Below are positions 11,441-20,098 of a DNA stretch of 36,725 nucleotides, piece after piece. The notes beneath the pieces were generated by a model. The model was not told where the DNA came from. It was given only the letters and a program-made list of their open reading frames with translations, and did not search any database. Origin of the DNA: Pleurobrachia bachei (Eukaryota > Ctenophora > Tentaculata > Cydippida > Pleurobrachiidae); assembly GCA_000695325.1 (NCBI GenBank), contig AVPN01000591.1, positions 5,535 through 42,259 of the forward strand, given 5' to 3'. A program made the position numbers and the translations under genes. Numbering within the stretch: the first letter of the stretch is position 1; every line of letters starts with the position of its first letter.

Positions 11441-12449
11441 TAGGTGAGGCACACTAATGTCAAATATATCTCAATACGTGTGATACGTATCCCAATGCGT
11501 TACCGATGAAATTATATAGTTTCCTGGTCAGGCCAATGCTTTACAACCACTCGTTCGTTCCCCGTTGAAGAAATTAAGAGAATATGGTGATAGGTCTTTG
11601 ATAGTTCTTGTAGGGATAATCCGTGTGTTCCCGGTCAACTGTGTGAGACTGATTCAGTGATCTATGCCTGGTTATAGGTAGTCAGTGTCACAGTGTCATG
11701 GTAACGTGATCCACTGATCCAATGCGCTGTGAGTGGTACAAAACGTGAACCTTGATCCCGATCCTCGAGTTACAACCGAGCATATTTTGTGCAAGCAATG
11801 GGTGAATTATTAAAAACTTCAACTGCCAAAAGGCGCTATACGAATTGATTACTAAGCTTGCTAGAGTATTAAACACTGAAGGCCGCGGTAAACATGTATT
11901 TCTTGTAGAGTGTACAGACAGAAAAGGTATTTCCCCTATAAAATGATATCGTGTTTCAAGGGTTTCCCTCGAGTTCTTTTATCTCAACAAGATAATATTT
12001 GCCTTGCTTGACCCGCATGTGTTTCTCGCGCCCCACCCAAATGGAGGGTTATAAGAAGATAATATTGGCTAATGCTGCTAGGCAGCGTGCGGTACATTGT
12101 GCAGTGCTTTGTGGTAGAAAAAGCTCCTGCTGAGGGTACTTAACACTATATACTACTACTTTAAAGCTAATGGTTAGGGAAGCTTTTCATGCTTATCACG
12201 TAACAAAAAACTGAAAACTGTAACTTGTAATGCAGCACTACATTTACGACAACCCTCCCCCTTACTCAACAAGACAACCCTGTGGAATAGGGTCATCGTA
12301 TGACAGCATATATTTAGAAGCCTACATATATCGCATATAAAGCCTATCATATATACAGAAGCCTATGTAAAGATCACATAAAGCCTATATTCCAGCCGGA
12401 CCCCAAGGAATGAGGATCCCGGTAAATCGGGTCCGACTGTTATATGATG
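11441..12449. other. Intergenic, no gene seen
   Basis: No open frame with family or splice support. At 11527-11540 it holds the minus-strand form of a dispersed 14-bp motif (AGCATTGGCCTGAC). At 12405-12440 it has a GGTAAATCGGGTCCGACTGT stretch related to sequence near 3229 and 5960. Confidence 0.5.
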
Positions 12450-12600
12450 CATAAACTCTTGCCAGTGGCGCGATATTTCAGATACCTTTCTCCCAGCGCG
12501 CCGCTGGGAGAAAGTAGCTGTAGTTTATCCGCCACTGGCGGATAAACTGGTTTAAATCACGACGACGATCTCGAGGCGTAGCCAGAGGCAAGAGTTTATG
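12450..12600. mobile_element. Foldback element with two nested perfect palindromes
   Basis: A perfect 14-bp terminal inverted repeat (CATAAACTCTTGCC at 12450-12463 and its complement at 12587-12600) encloses two further hairpins: 12486-12514 (13-bp arms, 3-base loop, arm CTTTCTCCCAGCG) and 12522-12548 (13-bp arms, one-base centre, arm AGTTTATCCGCCA). A small non-autonomous element is likely; no transposase is present. Confidence 0.65.
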
Positions 12601-13176
12601 GGTTATATTTAGCTTTAGTTGTTTGTTTTAAGTGTTACACACTAACAAGAGAGAGAACACTAATCAAAACACACAAAGAGGACTGAGAAACTGCCAAAAA
12701 CACCTCAGAATTGAGTGTGTTTTGTTTGGTTACAGTTACTATTGAGAGAAAGAAAGAAACAATTCATGATAAGGGGCATGCCAGGCATAACACAGAGGGA
12801 TTGAGATAGTGAGACAGAAGGGGAGATGAAGAGAGAGTAATTGACAGAATGTATTGTTTCTTTCTCTCCAATGTAGTGTGTTTGCCCTGCTTGTGAACAT
12901 TTTCGAATACAATGCAGTATTCATAGATACCGGTTCAGTTGCCATGGCAACCGGGGTAAATGTGTTAATTTGTTTGTCTAAACAAGGAGGGCTTTGAAGA
13001 GGAATTGTTGCATCTGCATCCCGTGCTTGAGGTATTATACCCGCAGGGAATTACCCGGTGGGTAGCATATACACAACTGTCAATTATAAAATCAAACCCA
13101 CCATCCGATCCATGCATAAAGTCAAATCTAAACTTCTAACTAGCCACCCTAGTACTAAACAGGTCTAAAACGATAC
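12601..13176. other. Intergenic, no gene seen
   Basis: No supported gene. The only notable site is the X-box-like palindrome at 12938-12951. Confidence 0.5.
12938..12951. promoter_or_regulatory. X-box-like palindrome (candidate RFX site)
   Basis: GTTGCCATGGCAAC is a perfect 14-bp palindrome that fits the RFX X-box consensus GTHNYYATRRNAAC at every position. RFX factors drive ciliary genes in animals. No gene start is visible close by, so function is unproven; one full match can also occur by chance in a region of this size. Confidence 0.35.
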
Positions 13177-13581
13177 AAGTGATGAGGGCAGTCACTATTT
13201 TGCTAAGTTGCGCCTCCCTCAAGATGTATTACACACTCAGCTTACATTTGAAATATAGTTATCAAGATACGCAGCAATACTACCTAGCTGCATTTCAGGT
13301 ACCTCATCTGGTGTCGACTATAATTGACTATTGAGAAAATATCTTGGCCCAATAATGCATACATTTTAACTACATAAATCAAAAACAACGGTAGTTTTTA
13401 TAGGGTCTAAACACATGTTTCATGATGCCCCACGAGGAGGCACCAATCATCAGTAGACATTTTACCTACATGTAGTTTTGACCTATTATATGTATAGACT
13501 AGTTATCAGCGGAAAAGCGTGGACTTGGAGGAAGGTGATGTATCTATTTAACTAGCAGGGCCTTAAATAAACAGAGAAATG
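13177..13581 (-). repeat. Inverted satellite monomer
   Basis: This 405-bp stretch is the reverse complement of 13582-13986, meeting it at the centre AAATGCATTT with no spacer. It differs from the direct monomers at a few clusters (near 13237-13246 and 13336-13342), so it is more diverged than the direct copies are from one another. Confidence 0.9.
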
Positions 13582-13582
13582 C

Positions 13583-15802
13583 ATTTCTCTGTTTATTTAA
13601 GGCCCTGCTAGTTAAATAGATACATCACCTTCCTCCAAGTCCACGCTTTTCCGCTGATAACTAGTCTATACATATAATAGGTCAAAACTACATGTAGGTA
13701 AAATGTCTACTGATGATTGGTGCCTCCTCGTGGGGCATCATGAAACATGTGTTTAGACCCTATAAAAACTACCGTTGTTTTTGATTTATGTAGTTAAAAT
13801 GTATGCATTATTGGGCCAAGAGAGTTTCTCAATAGTCAATTATAGTCGACACCAGATGAGGTACCTGAAATGCAGCTAGGTAGTATTGCTGCGTATCTTG
13901 ATAACTATATTTCAAATGTAGGTAGGGTGTGTAATACATCTTGAGGGAGGCGCAACTTAGCAAAATAGTGACTGCCCTCATCACTTTTTGTGATCACCAT
14001 TTCTCTGTTTATTTAAGGCCCTGCTAGTTAAATAGATACATCACCTTCCTCCAAGTCCACGCTTTTCCGCTGATAACTAGTCTATACATATAATAGGTCA
14101 AAACTACATGTAGGTAAAATGTCTACTGATGATTGGTGCCTCCTCGTGGGGCATCATGAAACATGTGTTTAGACCCTATAAAAACTACCGTTGTTTTTGA
14201 TTTATGTAGTTAAAATGTATGCATTATTGGGCCAAGAGAGTTTCTCAATAGTCAATTATAGTCGACACCAGATGAGGTACCTGAAATGCAGCTAGGTAGT
14301 ATTGCTGCGTATCTTGATAACTATATTTCAAATGTAGGTAGGGTGTGTAATACATCTTGAGGGAGGCGCAACTTAGCAAAATAGTGACTGCCCTCATCAC
14401 TTTTTGTGATCACCATTTCTCTGTTTATTTAAGGCCCTGCTAGTTAAATAGATACATCACCTTCCTCCAAGTCCACGCTTTTCCGCTGATAACTAGTCTA
14501 TACATATAATAGGTCAAAACTACATGTAGGTAAAATGTCTACTGATGATTGGTGCCTCCTCGTGGGGCATCATGAAACATGTGTTTAGACCCTATAAAAA
14601 CTACCGTTGTTTTTGATTTATGTAGTTAAAATGTATGCATTATTGGGCCAAGAGAGTTTCTCAATAGTCAATTATAGTCGACACCAGATGAGGTACCTGA
14701 AATGCAGCTAGGTAGTATTGCTGCGTATCTTGATAACTATATTTCAAATGTAGGTAGGGTGTGTAATACATCTTGAGGGAGGCGCAACTTAGCAAAATAG
14801 TGACTGCCCTCATCACTTTTTGTGATCACCATTTCTCTGTTTATTTAAGGCCCTGCTAGTTAAATAGATACATCACCTTCCTCCAAGTCCACGCTTTTCC
14901 GCTGATAACTAGTCTATACATATAATAGGTCAAAACTACATGTAGGTAAAATGTCTACTGATGATTGGTGCCTCCTCGTGGGGCATCATGAAACATGTGT
15001 TTAGACCCTATAAAAACTACCGTTGTTTTTGATTTATGTAGTTAAAATGTATGCATTATTGGGCCAAGAGAGTTTCTCAATAGTCAATTATAGTCGACAC
15101 CAGATGAGGTACCTGAAATGCAGCTAGGTAGTATTGCTGCGTATCTTGATAACTATATTTCAAATGTAGGTAGGGTGTGTAATACATCTTGAGGGAGGCG
15201 CAACTTAGCAAAATAGTGACTGCCCTCATCACTTTTTGTGATCACCATTTCTCTGTTTATTTAAGGCCCTGCTAGTTAAATAGATACATCACCTTCCTCC
15301 AAGTCCACGCTTTTCCGCTGATAACTAGTCTATACATATAATAGGTCAAAACTACATGTAGGTAAAATGTCTACTGATGATTGGTGCCTCCTCGTGGGGC
15401 ATCATGAAACATGTGTTTAGACCCTATAAAAACTACCGTTGTTTTTGATTTATGTAGTTAAAATGTATGCATTATTGGGCCAAGAGAGTTTCTCAATAGT
15501 CAATTATAGTCGACACCAGATGAGGTACCTGAAATGCAGCTAGGTAGTATTGCTGCGTATCTTGATAACTATATTTCAAATGTAGGTAGGGTGTGTAATA
15601 CATCTTGAGGGAGGCGCAACTTAGCAAAATAGTGACTGCCCTCATCACTTTTTGTGATCACCATTTCTCTGTTTATTTAAGGCCCTGCTAGTTAAATAGA
15701 TACATCACCTTCCTCCAAGTCCACGCTTTTCCGCTGATAACTAGTCTATACATATAATAGGTCAAAACTACATGTAGGTAAAATGTCTACTGATGATTGG
15801 TG
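13583..15802 (+). repeat. 416-bp satellite array, five full monomers plus a partial
   Basis: Monomers start at 13583, 13999, 14415, 14831, 15247 and 15663, an exact 416-bp period. The sixth breaks off after about 140 bp. I found no difference between the direct monomers by eye. Each junction carries TTTTTGTGATCACC with a small GTGATCAC palindrome. No open frame of interest is present. Near-identity implies recent amplification or homogenisation, or assembly collapse of a longer array. Confidence 0.95.
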
Positions 15803-15805
15803 TGC

Positions 15806-16060
15806 TGCTATAGTCTATAATGCGTCTATAGTGCGTCTATAAAGTGATTTTAGGGTGGGTAGTGCGCCTATAATGCGGCTATACTGCGTCGCGTCTATAA
15901 AAATGCGTTTATATTGCTGTTATAATGCGTCTATACTGCGTCTATAGTGCTGCTTACGAAATTGCGTCTATATTGCGTGTGTCTATAATGCGTCTATAAT
16001 GCGTTTATAATGCGTTTATAATGCGTCTATAGTACGTGGGTACTGTGTCTATAATGCGAT
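15806..16060. repeat. Degenerate GCGTCTATAAT tandem repeat
   Basis: Units of about 10-11 bp (GCGTCTATAAT with many variants) continue from the broken end of the satellite array. It is non-coding low-complexity sequence. Confidence 0.85.
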
Positions 16061-16302
16061 GCCCGCAAATCGCAAATTGCCGAGAAGAAGACACACAAAT
16101 TGTAATAGGATCACATGTAGGCTATTAGGCAATTGTATGTGCTAGTCTCTAACTAAACAAAACCTCAAACAAAAACAGGGGATCAGTAGCTTGTTTTTGG
16201 CCATATTTATGAACCCTCATTATAGCGCATCCATCCAGCTAGATCAGTTCCCAGCTTATAACAGGAGCACCTTATTGAGCACCTGGATGAAATGTAAAAC
16301 TT

Positions 16303-16478
16303 TCTTCTTCTACATAACGTTTAACTATCTCAGATTTCCCTTCACGAGGTAAACAGCTCTCAGGCCAATGCTCTGACAGTAATATTGTTTTCCTGTCAGA
16401 GCATTGGCAGCTGAGAGCTGTTTACCAAACAATTGTGTGAAGGTGAAATCTGAGATAGTTAAACGTTAGTATAGAAGA
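16303..16478. mobile_element. Long imperfect foldback element
   Basis: Arms of about 75 bp pair with small bulges. Matched blocks include AACGTTTAACTATCTCAGAT, GGTAAACAGCTCTCA and CCAATGCTCTGACAG against their complements at 16393-16478, around a loop of about a dozen bases near 16381. The inner end is the dispersed AGCATTGGC motif in both orientations. A MITE-type element is likely. Confidence 0.7.
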
Positions 16479-16821
16479 AACAGAAACAGCTCTTATTGTT
16501 GTTAGATTGTTGCAGGTACTAGGCCGGGTAACGTACGGTGGGACCCCTTACTCGATCAATTGTATTGTTCATACTAACAGCACAATCGATCAACTAACAT
16601 GGAGCTGAAGGGTGATACGCTGGAATTCTAACAGCTCGCTCTAAAACAGTAAAAACTGTATTGTATATGAGTGCATGCTCATGACAAAACAATGAAAACA
16701 ACAATAAATTTCTATATATAAAGGAGCTGTAAAACTACACCTACTAGTACTAGAGTTATAGCTATAGCTAATAATTCAATACTGAGCTAAAGCTAAGGAA
16801 AGCAGGAACCTACCGAAACAA

Positions 16822-17104
16822 GTAAACAACCAATCAGAAACTCGTTATTTAGGTCACGTGACTGGTTATCAGCCAATACTACTACTATACTACTACTACT
16901 ACGAGTGCCTGGCCTTGCCAACGGCAAGCCCAAAAGGGACTATCGCAAAGCGATATCGCCGGCACTAGAGAAAAACCCTCCCGCCATCCCCATCGCATGG
17001 AACTACCATCTGATAGGTTCACAATATAATGGGCGATTTTGGGTGAGGCTCTTCTCGAGGTTGTCAGCCAATGAGGGAGCAGTATTTCCTGATTCGGTCG
17101 GTTC
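16822..17104. mobile_element. MITE-like element interrupted by about 180 bp
   Basis: The outer parts (16822-16877 and 17058-17104) match, in reverse complement, the continuous element at about 21063-21160. They share words such as TAGGTCACGTGACTGGTTAT / TAGTCACGTGACCTA and CAGTATTTCCTGATTCGGTC / GACCGCATCAGGAAATAC. The 180-bp centre is GC-richer and is bracketed by GGTTATCAGCCAAT and GGTTGTCAGCCAAT, which look like a target duplication. The centre has an open frame from about 16905 with no recognisable family. Confidence 0.6.
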
Positions 17105-17234
17105 CATTATTTAAATTAATTGGAAATACGAGAGTGTAGAGAGTAGAGAGAGCAGAGAGAGAAGCGATCTATTGCTCACATATCTGTGTGTGTCCTAGAT
17201 CCGATGTGATATGTATCATGGTAGCCCCAAACTG

Positions 17235-17283
17235 GTAACCTAATACCTGAACAGCTGTTACAGCTGTTCACGTATTAGGTTAC
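17235..17283. repeat. 23-bp-arm hairpin
   Basis: Arms 17235-17257 and 17261-17283 differ at one position around the loop TTA; the inner arm is GAACAGCTG. It could be a small foldback element or a cruciform-forming site. Confidence 0.75.
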
Positions 17284-17310
17284 TAACTAGGTTATTAACA
17301 ACGGCCGCGG

Positions 17311-17496
17311 GGCCTCCTCAACAGATCTATACGTGGTTGCAACAATCAATCTGCTAAATACCAGATGGGGTGTACATTGTATTGTACAACTCGTTGCTCT
17401 ATAATAGATCTAGATGATATCCGAGATACAGTTAAACTATTGAAAGTATTCAACGAAAGATTCGGGTGTGATGGTGGTTTTAGGATTTTGCGTGGG
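17311..17496 (+). repeat. Duplicated unrecognised segment, first copy
   Basis: Matches 17809-18006 at high identity apart from indels. Both end in a stretch reading, in one frame, DTVKLLKVFNERFGCDGGFR. The frame differs in open length between the copies. It is not a family I know; it may be a fragment of a transposable element or a broken exon. Confidence 0.7.
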
Positions 17497-17808
17497 CCGC
17501 GGGGTGAAGGTTTTGATATTTTAACTTTCACAGGGCGACATCCCTGGGGCTCTTCGACGAAACTTTAAGTACGCTTAATAAATAAGCTCTCTTTAGAGTT
17601 ACGCATGGAGAATTTTTCACACTTGTCTCGAGAGGGGTGTCGACGAACGCTTCCCAAAACCTCACTTTAGGTCCTTGGTGTGAACCACGTGTATACCACG
17701 TGAAGCCCCAAATCACCCCTCGTGTATGGATGTAGACATCCTATCAGTGAACCGTAACTGGACACGTGATAGGATTTCCATTACATGGGTTTACACTGGC
17801 GTCAATTT

Positions 17809-18006
17809 GGCCTCCTCAACAGATCTACGTGGTTGACAATCAATCTGCTAAATACCAGATGGGGTGTACAACTCGAGTTGCTCTATAGATCTAGAGGCTA
17901 TCCGAGATACAGCTGTGCTGTTGAACAATACAAAGATACAGTTAAACTATTGAAAGTATTCAACGAGAGATTCGGGTGTGATGGTGGTTTTAGGATTTTG
18001 CGTGGG
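17809..18006 (+). repeat. Duplicated unrecognised segment, second copy
   Basis: The longer of the two copies. Its frame reads INLLNTRWGVQLELLYRSRG, then RYSCAVEQYKDTVKLLKVFN and on to FGCDGGFRILRG. It continues open until about 18033. No motif allows a functional call. Confidence 0.65.
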
Positions 18007-18240
18007 GTGGACAATTTGAAAAACCAAATTTAGCTAATTACCGGCGGCGGGTTATTTGATAGCTCGTATATCGGAAGTGTGGGCAGTTATACCTCAGCCC
18101 TGCAGCCGAGGATTAGCCAAATTGTTGTTTAAATGTTCTAAATAGGTTCGAGCAAGGCAACCAAATTGAGCTTGCTCAATGTGTGTGTTTAATAAACACT
18201 GTTTATTCATTAACTTTCTATGCTCCACTGTCAGAACTTG

Positions 18241-18310
18241 CAGAGCATTGGCCTGACCCTATTCTCATTTCGCCTGTCAGAGCATTGGCCTGACCCTATT
18301 CTCATTTCGC
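18241..18310 (+). repeat. 33-bp direct repeat carrying the AGCATTGG motif
   Basis: Two identical 33-bp copies at 18241-18273 and 18278-18310 begin CAGAGCATTGGCCTGACCCT and end ATTTCGC, spaced by four bases. Confidence 0.95.
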
Positions 18311-18548
18311 AGAACGCGCCCCGACTGTGATCAGAGCATATAGTCATGGCAAGAGTCCTGACAGTTGTAAGCTCCAACCCAGGTACGGATGATCTTTATT
18401 CAATTAAATGATTCACTGTTTTTTGTCTAAGAATTGGAAACGAATTATTCACGTTGAACTTGAATAAAAAGTACAAAATATCTAATTACTCAATTTTACA
18501 TGTCTACCCTTGAATCTCAGGGAATATAATAGCCGTCACTGAAACCTG

Positions 18549-19253
18549 GGGGGAAATCATACGACTCTTACTGGAGTTAGCGACAATCAACAAAACATAC
18601 AGCATCACTCATTTAAGCGACAGTGCTGTGTATTCTCTCAAAACTCTTATTCTGAGTGAGCAACAGGGGAAAGAATTGGGAAGAGAAAGTGAGAGACAGG
18701 GTGCCCCTCTCTCCCTCTTGGGATAGATTATCTCTCGCGCGCCGCATTGGCACGTGCACTCTGGGCGCTGGCAGGCTTTTATATGTAACAACAACATGTA
18801 AAAGCCTGCTAGCGCCCAAACCGCACGTGAAAAGGCGCCGCGCCTTGCTATCTCGCTCTCTCTCACTCACTAGCTGCATTCTGATTGGCTGTTATCTATC
18901 ACATGTGCGCAGTCACAGGCTATCCCTGTGCACTAGGACTTATCACGTGACCTTTCATGTGACCAGATGCTGTGATCCCGGCCCCCGACTGTGGTGGGAG
19001 AAATGGCTCACCCTAGAACTATTGCAAGTTAATATCAAAAATGCAAATTAAGAGTTTTAAGAAATTATACGTCGCTAAATGGCGGCGCTTACCACCCTAG
19101 AGAATGGAATCACAATTCTCTTACTCTTGATATCTCTTAGAACAAAATAAGAGTTATTTTGGAAAACAGTCAGCACCTGTCGCTTACTCCAGTAAGCGAT
19201 TGCGAAATTATTCAGCACGTGCTAACTTAAGTAAGAGTCGTATGATTTCCCCC
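18549..19253. mobile_element. Non-autonomous TIR element (705 bp)
   Basis: A perfect 23-bp terminal inverted repeat (18549-18571 and 19231-19253; outer end GGGGGAAATCATACGACTC) bounds the element, and a second inner match (CTGGAGTTAGCGAC near 18571, GTCGCTTACTCCAG near 19180) extends it. No clear target duplication is visible. Inside is a hairpin with 24-bp arms (18763-18786 and 18794-18817, two mismatches) continuing imperfectly outward to about 18733-18845. Open frames inside are mirror images created by this foldback; no transposase is seen. Confidence 0.8.
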
Positions 19254-19320
19254 TAAGGGAGAGTGATATGAAACAGAGAGAGAAAGCTTTATATTTTCTT
19301 CTCTGTCACAACTAACCGCT

Positions 19321-19438
19321 ATATGGTATATAAAATCATACCCTATATGTATCTAGGAAATGATTTGTTATAAGCCGCATATATGGTATATAAAATCATG
19401 CCCTATATATCTGGGAAATGATTGGTTATAAGCCGCAT
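19321..19438 (+). repeat. Tandem duplication, about 60 bp
   Basis: 19321-19380 and 19381-19438 share ATATGGTATATAAAATCAT at the start and TTATAAGCCGCAT at the end, with a few substitutions and a 2-bp length difference. Confidence 0.9.
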
Positions 19439-20098
19439 ATTTCAGCTCATTAATGAATTCTAACTGTGGGTTTGCGGTGACGCTAATAAATAACAACGTT
19501 AGTTTTTGGATAACCCCATGCTTGAGCTCTCTGTTGATCTCGGACCAAGGAACAGGATTTCTATCTTGTCACCAATCTACTAAACCGCTATGTAGATATA
19601 AATAGATATGATCATACATAAACTACCGATCACATTGCCATGGATATATATTACACATAGATATGTTATGCTGCTATTAAAGATATCTGTTTCTACGAGT
19701 TACAGTTTTCCAATTTCTGTCTTACTATTATAGTAAGACAAAAATCTGTATACAGATGGAAAACAAGGCAACTTTCAAAACTATTAAAATTGTATAAAAT
19801 TATATGTATTACATAAGTATACATCCATGGCATTATATCGGCAGTGTCGAGCATTTAACATTATATTTTACATCCATTGGATGACCTGTAGCATCAACTA
19901 GTGGTGTATTGAGCTGCATCTATTTTGTTTTACTTTCTACAGAATTGCACATTTGTAGTTAATTTCTTTCAGCGCCACTTTAAGTTCAGCTCTTTGTCTA
20001 TACATATACCCCGTATAACACAAATATTCCCGTACTTATATCAGTAATTAATATCTACATTATAGTTATTCAACCCAATTCAACATGTTTAGTATCAC
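19439..20098. promoter_or_regulatory. Upstream region of the EF-hand/gelsolin gene
   Basis: AT-rich, without a supported gene. A small hairpin (GTCTTACTATTATAGTAAGAC, written as arms GTCTTACTA and TAGTAAGAC) lies at about 19719-19739. Promoter elements cannot be told from the general AT-richness. Confidence 0.35.

Noticed and set aside
12739-12945. Minus-strand 68-codon frame
   Set aside because: No family, no splice partner and no sign of conservation in the window.
16905-17114. Plus-strand frame from about 16905
   Set aside because: It spans the interrupted MITE-like element and its insert, so a host gene is unlikely.
18609-19051. Overlapping frames on both strands
   Set aside because: They mirror each other because of the internal foldback of the 705-bp element.
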